Shown: positions 1 to 8,983 of the stretch, piece by piece
Layout of the letters: each line of letters opens with the position of its first letter
How positions within the stretch are numbered: position 1 is the stretch's first letter
Assembly (NCBI GenBank): GCA_014529385.2
Contig: CM043953.1
Location: 76,537,872-76,601,871 of the forward strand
DNA from: Adiantum capillus-veneris
Taxonomy: Eukaryota; Streptophyta; Polypodiopsida; Polypodiales; Pteridaceae
Direction: 5' to 3'
Length of the DNA: 64,000 nt
The notes under the pieces: model-generated
What the model was told of the DNA's origin: nothing
The model's input: the letters and a program-made list of their open reading frames with translations, nothing else
The model's database searches: none
Position numbers and translations under genes: made by a program

Positions 1-625
1 GGAAAATGTCCAAAAACCTCTAAAAAGGGGCTTTTTGGAAAGATAAGTATAAGAAAACCCCCAAAAATGGGCTTTGTACTAACGGCGCGCAGAGGGGCAT
101 TCTAAAATTTTAGAATGCCTCCTCGCGCACCTTTAGTAAAAAGCCCATTTTTGGGGGTTTTTTGACATTTTTTGCCTCTCCGGATGTCGGAATGAGACAA
201 GTAGACATTCGTTTTTAAGGTATTTTGGCATTCCGGATGCATTGGTGGTGTCAAAATCCTCAAAATCTATCACTATTTTACAGTTTGTGACTTTTCAACT
301 TTCAGTGATGACGTAAGCTGCATTGAATGCGCCGCACTTGCCTCCTGAAAAAGACGCTCGCATTAAATAAAAAAGTGACCGTTTTCAAGGATGATTGGGA
401 ATATAAATCTACTTTTCAGAGTGTCTGGTTGTCCTTTTGGACGTACTCACAAGGTGCAAGTGCATTTTAAAAAAAGTTTCTAGAGAGAGAAATACAATTT
501 CTTACAAGGCCCTCCAAATGACCTCCGAAATTTTATAATGGCTTCGTCCCATGGACTGATAATTTAATTGTGGTTCTCACTAAATCTGCAATAAGATAGG
601 GGTGAGGTTAGAAACCCGTCCCACA
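1..625 (+). mobile_element. 3' part of a 5' LTR, gypsy copy A
   Basis: The segment ends in CCCGTCCCACA, followed by two bases and then a primer-binding site, which is the layout of an LTR 3' edge. About 80 bases at its end (545-625) match the end of a second LTR at 62,965-63,053: both contain TCCCATGGA, TGCAATAAGATAGG and CCCGTCCCACA. The upstream part does not obviously match that LTR, so only the U5-like end is shared. The LTR start lies left of the window. No gene is seen here; the ORFs are short and arbitrary. Confidence 0.75.
54..161. repeat. 54-bp inverted repeat (near-continuous hairpin)
   Basis: Positions 54-107 and 108-161 are reverse complements with only a handful of mismatches and essentially no loop; the centre is CTAAAATTTTAG. 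A weaker outer pairing joins 1-16 with about 159-176. It lies in the LTR of gypsy A. It could be a small foldback element or an LTR-encoded hairpin. The sequence does not show which. Confidence 0.8.
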
Positions 626-627
626 TT

Positions 628-651
628 TGGCGCCCCTGCCGGGGATCGAAG
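628..651 (+). other. Primer-binding site, tRNA-Asp type
   Basis: TGGCGCC then TGCCGGGGATCGAA begins two bases after the LTR end. Plant tRNA-Asp ends in CCGGCAACGGCGCCA with the T-arm just upstream. The complement matches here except for two or three bases in the middle. This primer is known from Athila/Tat-type plant gypsy elements. The match continues into the T-arm, which supports a real primer site rather than chance. Confidence 0.8.
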
Positions 652-1367
652 ATACCTAAACTAGGAAAAAACATGAGCGTCTCGTGAAGTTATCCTTTAA
701 CTTCCTCTAGGATCTCCTAGAGCAAAAACTTTTTTTTAGAAACCGCATAGCTTAAGATTGTCGTCTTTTGCTGTGTAGAAGTAGCTTGGAAGTAATCGTA
801 CTTGTCGAGTGTTTTTAGGATTGTAGGATTGTAGAACTACATCAGGATTTTGAAAATGATTGGTAGATGAGACATGTCTTAAGATCAATGCTCAGGAAAT
901 CATAAAAAACAAGAAAACGAGTATTTGTGGACACTTTCCACAACCCCATTGCATGAGAACCTAGGAGTAGGGTGAGTAGGATCCGATGTGGATTTTAGAA
1001 CATTGCTCTCTCCGAAAGAATCATTGTGAGTTTTTATTTGAAGTTGCTAAATTTCAGGTCTATGGATAGAAATAGCACGAAAAGACTCCAAACCACTCAA
1101 TCCGATTGGAGAGTAAGCTTAAAAGTTGTATAAAGCAATGGGTAAGCTTAAGGACACTTTGAGGTAAAAATTTCAAGAGTTTGCAAACTCAGATTATTTA
1201 TTTTTTCTTGAAATTTTAGGCCAAATTAAATTTTGACTTGATTCCTAAGCTTAAAATAACTCATGAAAAGACTGTCCATGAAAAAAGTGCAAAAGATGGT
1301 ATATTTTAAGCCTGAGGTAAATAATCGTGATTATTTACTTCAGCTCAAAATTGACCAAGGTTGATAT
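652..1367 (+). mobile_element. Gypsy A leader, part 1 (non-coding)
   Basis: From about 895 this stretch is co-linear with 36,507-36,990, the leader of gypsy B. It contains no ORF of note. It holds one copy of the 22-bp palindrome at 1,317-1,338 (GTAAATAAT, 4-base centre, ATTATTTAC) and a half site near 1,190. The leader is interrupted at 1,367 by copia-1 and continues at 18,280. Confidence 0.8.
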
Positions 1368-1594
1368 TGTTGGAATTAGGGTTGCAGAGAAACGCACACA
1401 GCTTGGAGAAGACAAAGGAAGCTCAAGGCACACAATAGAGAGTGTGTTACTTAGTGTGCAATGGAAAGATAGATAGCCCTAGAGCGATGGGCATATATAC
1501 AATGCTCGGGGGGAAAAACCTCCTAAAGAGGGAAAAAATGCCCCGGCGGTCCTAGTGTGTTCACACACATCACTACCACATGTATATGGTAACA
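1368..1594 (-). repeat. Copia-1 3' LTR (227 bp)
   Basis: It starts TGTTGG and ends TAACA on the plus strand, and is the reverse complement of the copia-2 LTR with scattered differences. The polypurine tract (plus strand AATCCCCCCTGG) abuts it at 1,595-1,606, which fixes it as the 3' LTR of a minus-strand element. Confidence 0.92.
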
Positions 1595-1669
1595 AATCCC
1601 CCCTGGAGTGATGCGGTGAACGAGAGCTGGCACATGAGTAAAGGGAAGTGCCATGCTCTAAGGACATGA

Positions 1670-4600
1670 TCAGTCCACAAAGGGGAGTAAGCCCGAAGCT
1701 TTGCAGAAAGCTTCAAGCTTCTCACAAGACAATGCCTATGTAAAAGGATCTGCAAGGTTGTCCTGTGTTGGCACATAAGCCAAGCTAATCTCTCCTACTG
1801 AGAGCCTCTCCCTGACACAGTGGTAATGCACCTCAATGTGCTTTGTGCGAGCATGAAAAACTAAGTTCCTCGCAACTGCCAATGCGCTCTGACTGTCAGT
1901 GTAGATAGTGTTGGCAGTGTCCTATCCAACACCCAAATCAGTCATAAGGAGTTTGAGCCATACACACTCAATCGTAGCTGTGAAGACTGCCCTGTACTCA
2001 TCCTCACAACTCGAAGTGTCCACAGTAGGTTGCTTCTTGCTCAACCATGATATACATGAACTACCAAGCATGAAACAAAAACCACTTGTGGACACTCGTG
2101 TGTCAAAACAACCAGCCCAATCTGAGCCCAAAAAAGCATGTAAGTCTGGCGACAATGATCCCCCCTTGGGATAAAACAAGCCAAGATGTAAAGTTCCACT
2201 AAGGTAGCGGAAAATCCTCTTGACTTCTTTCCAATTCTTAGACCCTCGGCTATGCATCAATCTGCTTATCTGTGAGACTGCAAACTGAATATATGGCCTT
2301 GTGTTGCATACATAAATGAGGTAGCCAGCAGTAGTTTGGTAAAGAGTGACATCAACAGGATTGCCAGCATCATGTATACTCAACTTCAAACCTGTTTCCA
2401 TGGGAATGGCAATAGGTTTGCAATCCTCAAGTCCAAACTTACATAGCAATGTCTCTATCTAACTTTTTTGACACAAGGCAATACCACCATCACTGCTTAG
2501 ACTGTATACCCAAGTAATGATGCAATAGCCCCAAATCTTTCATCTTGAAAGTAGCATTCAAATCAGCCTTAAATTCAGCAATATGTCTCTCATTTGGTCC
2601 AGTGATCAGCAAATCATCACCATAAAGAACCACAATGAGAAGTAGATCACCCTCACGCTTTACATACAATGTGCTTTCTGTTGGACTGTTACAAAAGCCT
2701 CGTTTAACCAAATGAGTGTCAGCTTTCTCATACCAAGCACGAGGAGATTGCTTCAACCCATACAAAGCCTTCTTACATTTGCACACTTTGTCCTCTTGTC
2801 CTTTTATGACAAAACCGCGAGGCTGCGTTACATAAACTTCCTCAAATATGTCACCATTCAAGAAAGTAGTAACAATGTCTAATTGATGTACATCCCAACC
2901 AAAATGAGGTGCCAATGCACATAGAAAATGCACAGTAGTCATATGACAAATGGGAGCAAAAGTCTCTTCATAATCTATGCCTTTTTGTTGTGCATAACCC
3001 TTTGCAGCAAGTCGAGCCTTATGTCGATCAATCTCACCATCCAGCTTGCGTTTCAACTTGTAAACCCACTTCATACCAATGGCCTTTTGCCCAGGAGGCA
3101 AATCACATAAAGTCCATGTGTCTGTGTTGTGTTTGTGGCACCAAAGCATATGCCAAACAACCAAAAACATGCATGTGCTCAATAGAAGTATTTCTATCAT
3201 GCCATGCTTCATATGGAGTAATAGAATGCAAAGCTTTCGTAGGACACCTGTTAAGTACATAAGTTGCACATATGATGGCCTCAAGCCAAAAAGAATGCAG
3301 CAAAGCTTGACTTTTGACCATACATCGAGCCATTTCCGTCAGTGGCTTGTTTTTCCTCTTAGCAACACCATTTTGTTGAGGTGTATAAGGCACTGTACAT
3401 TGGTGTTTTATCCCACGACTAGCCAGAAATGCATTAAATTCATGAGACATATACTCCCCCCCTCGATCGAAATGGAGGGTGCCCATAGTACATTTCGAGA
3501 CATTTTCAGCCATAGCCAAAAATTGTTTGAAGCACAATAAAACTTCAACTTCGCTTTAAGAGGAAATACCCATTCATGCCTGGAGTAATCATCAATGAAA
3601 TTCAAGAAGTAAAGGTAATTGCCCAAGGATGGAGTTTGCATGGGCCCACAAACATCACTATGCACAAGCTACAACCTACATGTTGCCCGAACTGAACCAT
3701 CCTTTGGAAACTTAGAACGCTGCATCTTACCCAAAATACAGCCTTCACAAACATGTTTGATAGGTGCTTCAAGAGGCGGCAAAGAAGCAACCATATCAGA
3801 TTTCTACAAATGCAGCAAACTGGCAAAATTCAGTGACCAAAACGTGCATGCCAAAGTTTTGCATCTGAAATAGCCCTTGAATTTGCAACTGCATTTGCAA
3901 AATTTTGTCCACACTTGTCATACAAAGTGAGCTTATACAGCCCATGACACAAAAGGCCAGATGCAACAATTTCATCACCAAAACTGAGATCATGAACTAT
4001 ACATCTGTCATCCACAAATTTGACTACAAGTCCAAGTCTAGCAAGTGCGGATACAGACAAGAGATTCTTCTTGATCCCAGGTACATAAAGTGCATCAAAA
4101 AGTGTGAAGGAATTGCCATTTCCAGTAGTAAGCACAATCTTTCCAACTCCCTGAACCGAATAAGAGGTATTGTTCGCACAAGTGACTGAATTCCCATGAG
4201 GGACAGACTCGAGAGAGGTAAACAATTCACGATGTGAGGTAATGTGCTTTGTAGCACCACTGTCGAAATACCACACATGTGAATCTTTAGCAATTGACAA
4301 GCATGCATCATGGACAACAGGATTGTTAGTGCACTCTGCGCTAAAAGCCCATTCTGCATCAACATCAGCAACACATTCTCCTTTTACAGAAGATGCAACA
4401 ATGGCTGCATTTGTAGTGGAACCAGCATTTGCAGTGGAACCACCCTCTTTCTTCTTAGCCTCTTTGGCCTTCAACTTAGGACACGACTTGATCAAGTGAT
4501 CATTAGATTTACAATAATGGCAACGCATCTTCTTTTTGCCCTTATCATTAGAATTGCCAGACGAAGTGCTGCCATCAGAAGCATTAGGAACAGAAGTTTT

Positions 4601-4690
4601 TTCCACTCACAGTAGAACCATAAGAAGTGGATGCATTACTATTACCACCCTTTATTTTTGAAGCAATAAAAGCCTGTTCAACTGCACGCT
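1670..4690 (-). pseudogene. Copia-1 pol remnant: protease, integrase, RT, RNase H
   Basis: Read on the minus strand, this matches copia-2 domain by domain. From 4,606 to 3,830: a zinc knuckle (CHYCKSNDHLIKSC), the protease motif WYFDSGATKH, and the GAG-pre-integrase region. From 3,665 to 3,103: the integrase core with FDRGGEY and TPQQNGV. From 3,284 to 2,490: RT. From 2,449 to 1,922: the RNase H end. About 580 bp that copia-2 has between integrase (ALVPQ) and RT (DTWTLCDLPPG) are absent near 3,125. The RT box reads YGDD instead of YVDD. Frameshifts separate the pieces, so no polyprotein can be made. The stop equivalent to the family stop is at 1,670-1,672. Confidence 0.9.
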
Positions 4691-4691
4691 A

Positions 4692-6299
4692 TGTCATAAA
4701 ATCTAATATCTAACCAACCCAAATGATTTTCTCATATTAAATTGATCACTTAATGTGGGAGAATAAACGGGAACAAGTGTTAAGATATAGATATGTTCTT
4801 ATAGATCTATCTCAACACGGGGCCAATAGTAAAGGGGCCCAAATGGCAGATGGTCTATCAAGAGCAAGGCTAACCAATGGAGCATAAGACCTTAGGGTTA
4901 GCTTCATTGAAGACCTCCAAAAATGTGTGTAAAAGTCCTTTGACCTTAGGTAAGCTAGGGCTGAGCTTGAGGTGGGAACCCGGCCCAAGCTCGAGGTGCT
5001 TGACCTGCTTGAGGTGCTTGTCGTACTTGAGGTGTTTGTCCTGCTTGAGGTGCTTGATTAAGGTGCTTGAGGTGCTTGACTTGCCGCTTGATTAGGTGCT
5101 TGAGGTTCCTTGACATGCTTGCCTGAGATGCTTGTGGGAATACCCCCTAGTCCAAGTTCTTTGTCATGCTTGATGAGTAAGGTGCTTGAGATTCTAGAGT
5201 CAAAAGCATCCCTACAAGAGGGGGGGCGAGCCCTTTTCCTAGGTATCAGAGAGAGAACACACACTCACACTCACAAGGGAAGCCCCAGCTTGAAGAGGCA
5301 GCAAGGACACATGTCAGGTCCCTACCCATGTTACCTTCATGTGTTGCTTGAAGCCTATTGGCTAGTCTTCAAAGGGGTCCGATGATAAATTACTTGAATT
5401 ATCTAATTGTTTTTGCATTTATCAAGTCCTCTCTCTCAAAGGGGAAAGGGGGACACTTGTCTCAAGGCTATCCCTGTTGCTTGTAATGGCTTCTGCTTGT
5501 GATTGGCTAGGCGTGGAGGGGTCCAATGAGCTTCAAGCATGAGCTACAAGGGGGGGTCGACCCAAGCAAGCTAGGGGGGTGCTTAGGGGGTATACTCACC
5601 CACACACACTCACAAGCACTCTCATTGTGTACTATGCAAAGTGCAAGAGCTCCCTCTCCTTCTCCAAGCAAGTAGAGGTTGAGAGCCTACACCAACACTC
5701 TTGGCTATGGAGTGCAAATCCAACCAAGAGCCATGCTTCAATGCTTAAGCTTGCCATCTCCTTCTTCTTCATTACTATGCTATTATGTATGCTAGCAACA
5801 AGAGTATGATAAGTGAGGAACTAATTCTTTCTCCTACGAAATGTTTCTTCTTCCTCTTTCCTAACCTCATTCCCTGCTAGCTCTCTCCACCTTCGAAGGT
5901 GTTTGAGGTCTTGGGACTGAGGCTTGGTATAGTTAAAGCTTTCTTCAAGCTTAGGTTATGCTATGATGGTGATGCATGAAGCTTTCCATCTTCATTGCTT
6001 CACCTAGGTCACAAGGAACACAAAGAATGTATTGTAACAAGTCTCTTTTTATGGGAGAAATCATAATACAAATGCCTATTGGAGGGGGGACCGGCTCCAC
6101 ATAAATCCGGTCCTCAACTGTTGTCATGTTCTCTAAATTCTCTCTCTTGCAAAAGTATTGTCTATGCCAAGTTAACTAATTGCTATGATTATGTTGCTAT
6201 CTTCAATTATGTCAACCCGCTATGCTCCCAAAATCATTTCTTGAAAGTACTCTCATTAAATTCCGCTACTCTCAAATTGAATAGGCAAATTCCATTACA
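4692..6299. mobile_element. 1.6-kb TG...CA insertion in copia-1 gag (LTR-like, unclassified)
   Basis: Copia-2 reads straight through the equivalent site, so this block is an insertion. With ends TGTCATAAAA...CCATTACA the flanking 5-mers are CGCTA and CGCTG (4 of 5 match). Taken one base differently, the duplicated 5-mer is ACGCT with non-TG ends. No RT, integrase or transposase is visible; the ORFs of up to 91 codons look random. A solo LTR or a small non-autonomous LTR element is the likeliest reading. It contains a minisatellite at 4,985-5,110. Confidence 0.6.
4985..5110. repeat. Minisatellite based on CTTGAGGTGCTTG
   Basis: Some eight imperfect tandem copies of TTGAGGTGCTTG lie within the 1.6-kb insertion, with spacer variants such as TCGTA and TCCTG. 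A few scattered half copies continue to about 5,190. Nothing codes here. Confidence 0.75.
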
Positions 6300-6303
6300 C
6301 GCT

Positions 6304-6982
6304 GCCTAGTCCTATTTTTTCTGGAAAGTGAATCTTGCAAAAACAATGTGCATAATGCATCAAACCTGACAACTTCTGGATTTCCTTACGTCATAAGTCT
6401 CCAAGTACTAGCAAAAGTCTGGTAAGAATCTGGTAAGGCATCAAGAATAGTCTGCACAAGGGAACTGTCTGAAATGACTTCACCTGCAGAAATAAGTTGC
6501 TCATTGATATCCTTGACACCAGCAAGAAAAGTGTCCATATCATCTTCCTCATGCATAATCTTTGACTCCAGCTCTTTATGCAGCAAAGCAATTTTAGCCT
6601 CATTGTGGCTTGCATAAAGACCATCCAAAATATCCCAAGCCTGTTTTGTAGATTTTGCTGAACGAATGTGAGGAACAACGGTGCGCTTCACAGACAACAC
6701 AATCAATGCATGGGCCTGCGCATCCTTTACATTCCAATGAGCTTGTTCTGCCGTAGGCAAAACAACTCTAATAGCAGCAATCCTTGCAGTAAGACCTGCA
6801 ACATCCTCAACATCGCCTACATCCTCAGAACCAAGACGTACATCAATGCCCTGCACAATGTTTCAGACGCCCTTTGACACAAGAATATGTTGCATCATAT
6901 AAGCCCACATAGGATAGTTGTCCCCATCCAACCTCTCCTCAACAGCAAACATCTTGAACACATATGTGTTGTTGTCAGCCAT
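6304..6982 (-). pseudogene. Copia-1 gag N-terminal remnant
   Basis: The minus-strand frame from 6,856 to 6,386 aligns with the first 200 residues of the copia-2 polyprotein (for example WDVKDAQAHALIALSVKR in copia-2 against WNVKDAQAHALIVLSVKR here). The family start codon is the complement of 6,980-6,982 (reading MADN). A frame break lies near 6,880 and the gene is cut at 6,304 by the 1.6-kb insertion. This is the capsid-like gag region of a Ty1/copia element, which packages element RNA. Confidence 0.88.
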
Positions 6983-7344
6983 GGTAAATGTTGCACCTGA
7001 TGTGAAAGCTGTCCAAAACTAGGAGAAACGGAGCGGGAACAACACATGCTATATAGCACAAACTGTAGAAGACTATGAAGCACCTGTTATGCAAAAAACG
7101 GCACTGACAGAAATCCTACACAAAATGACAAAATAGCCTGTGCAGTACTGCCTGTAGTGGAAACGGAGATCGAAATGAGCCCAAATAAAAAATATGAGCA
7201 GACTCAACTCTACAAGCTCACCACAAAAAAAATTCGACCTGCAAATGCTTGCGAAAGCTCACTGAAATCGAAGAAAGTGAGCAAGCGTGTGCTGGAGCAG
7301 TTGGCGACTAAGCCTGGGAGTACGCAACCTGCTCTGATACCAAT
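6983..7344 (-). mobile_element. Copia-1 5' untranslated leader with primer site
   Basis: This matches 18,989-19,350 of copia-2 in reverse complement. The complement of TGGTATCAGAGC is at 7,331-7,342, the initiator tRNA-Met primer site, two bases from the LTR. No independent gene is present. Confidence 0.88.
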
Positions 7345-7541
7345 TGTTGGAATTAGCATTGTAGAGAAATGCACACAGCTTGGAGAAGATGAAGGAAGCT
7401 CAAGGCACACAATAGAGAGTGTGTTACTTAGTGTGCAATGAAAGATACATAGCCCTAGAGTGATGGGAGTATATACAATGCTCGGGGGGAAAAACCTCCC
7501 AAAGAGGGAAAAAATGCCCCGACGGTCCTAGTGTGTTCACA
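7345..7541 (-). repeat. Copia-1 5' LTR, main part (split by CACTA)
   Basis: The LTR is continuous to 7,541 and resumes at 18,246-18,274 after the CACTA element. Joined, the two parts give about 226 bp, the family length. The break falls in the GTGTTCACACAC palindrome of the LTR. Confidence 0.92.
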
Positions 7542-7760
7542 CACTACAACATAACATCAAGATATCGACGCAGTATATATCGACGGCCGTACCTTTCCAC
7601 GCAGTTATCGACGTACTTGCAGCCCGTCGATATATGCATCGAAATACCCGTCGATATGCCCGGGGAAATATGCGTGGCAAGGCATACCTTTCCACGCATA
7701 TATCGACAAATATTACCACGAGTATATCGACGCAGATTTCGACGCAAAAAATTGGGGGGA
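7542..7760. repeat. CACTA left end with subterminal TATCGACG repeats
   Basis: After the terminal CACTACAACA there are about eight copies of ATCGACG / CGTCGAT in both orientations, several as TATATCGACGCA. Such short repeats in both orientations are the usual binding sites for the CACTA-encoded DNA-binding protein. ORFs across it are shadows of the repeats. Confidence 0.85.
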
Positions 7761-7867
7761 AAAAAAGGAAAATCCGCACGCAGGCGGCCATTTTCGCCTG
7801 CGACGCGCTCAGATCTCTTGGCCGAAACCTGCTGCGCAGGTATTATGAAACTCTCCCGCCCCCCAAC

Positions 7868-7918
7868 CCCTCTCTCTCTCTCTCTCTACATCGTGTGTGT
7901 GTGTGTGTGTAGGAAACT

Positions 7919-8008
<90 letters not shown>

Positions 8009-8072
8009 GTGTGTGTGTGTGTGTAGAAAATCCAAGAGAGAGAAACGTGTGTGTGTGTGTAGGAAACTAAAT

Positions 8073-8110
<38 letters not shown>

Positions 8111-8290
8111 GTGTGTGTGTGTGTGTGTGTGTGTGTAGAAAATCCGAGAGAGAAATGTGTGTGTGTGTGTAAATAAGAAATTAAAAAGCTAGAGAGAGAT
8201 AGAGATGTTTGTGCGTGTAGGAAATTAAAGAGAGAGACACAGAGAGAGAAATGTATGCGTAGGAAATTAAAATTAAAGAGAGAAATGAAA
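7868..8290. repeat. Composite (GA)n / (GT)n microsatellite
   Basis: Alternating runs of GA and GT with short AAATTAAA or AAATCC interruptions form a higher-order pattern: GAGA..AAATGTGTGT..AGGAAACTAAA. Long ORFs in it encode only RE, SL or VC dipeptides and are not genes. Confidence 0.95.
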
Positions 8291-8309
8291 ATCAAAGGAA
8301 ATGAAATGT

Positions 8310-8700
8310 TATATTAACGTCTTCAAAAGGCCAAAGTGACCTATGAGACCAGAAAGTTACAATGTGGTGGATCTAATACAAAGTCAGAGTAACAAGATGA
8401 CAAAATAAAATATTATGGAATCCTAAACTGCTGGGTGTGGACTAAGCAGCTAAAATAGCTAGCTGGGATAGGTAGATCATAGGAGATCCAGCATCGGTCC
8501 CGCTGGCGGATCTCATCAATCTCGTTCATGGTCAGTAGTCTGACCGGGCGTTGTGCATGTTGAGCCAAAGTGACCTGGATCCTCTGATGCAGCCTCTGTC
8601 GATGTTGTGTAGTCCTCCGCAGTTGTGGGCGTCTGGATCTCCCTAGCTCGGTCGCTGGTTCGATCAGTATGCCTCTGGTGTAAAGTGACAAGCTCTGTTG
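8310..8700 (-). mobile_element. Short retroelement remnant with a LINE-like tail
   Basis: On the minus strand it ends with a segment related to the 3' end of the neighbouring LINE: TGACCTATGAGACCA at about 8,337 against TGACCTATGGGACCA at about 8,958, each preceded by a similar GTC-rich stretch. The remaining 300 bases show no RT or nuclease motif. It may be a 5'-truncated relative or a SINE-like element using the LINE tail. Confidence 0.4.
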
Positions 8701-8701
<1 letters not shown>

Positions 8702-8784
<83 letters not shown>

Positions 8785-8819
8785 GGAAGTAGAGAGCGAG
8801 AGAGAGAGAGAGCAAGAGA

Positions 8820-8895
<76 letters not shown>

Positions 8896-8936
8896 TAGAG
8901 AGATAGATAGATAGATAGATAGATAGATAGTTCTAT
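8702..8936. repeat. (GA)n, (TA)n and (GATA)n microsatellite
   Basis: GA tract 8,705-8,820, TA tract 8,822-8,854, GA tract to about 8,903 and (GATA)n 8,903-8,931. The last run abuts the 3' end of the minus-strand LINE and is probably its tail. Confidence 0.95.
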
Positions 8937-8983
8937 TATCGTCCTGGGAGGTCAAATATGACCTATGGGACCAAATGAACATG

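Noticed and set aside
628..651. A tRNA-Asp gene fragment
   Set aside because: Only the 3' end complement is present, directly after an LTR; this is a primer-binding site.
7868..8290. Long ORFs of Ser-Leu, Arg-Glu or Val-Cys repeats
   Set aside because: They are translations of GA/GT microsatellites and have no other content.
8413..8982. 189-codon minus-strand ORF
   Set aside because: It runs through GA, TA and GATA tracts; only its last 90 codons are non-repetitive and they match nothing.
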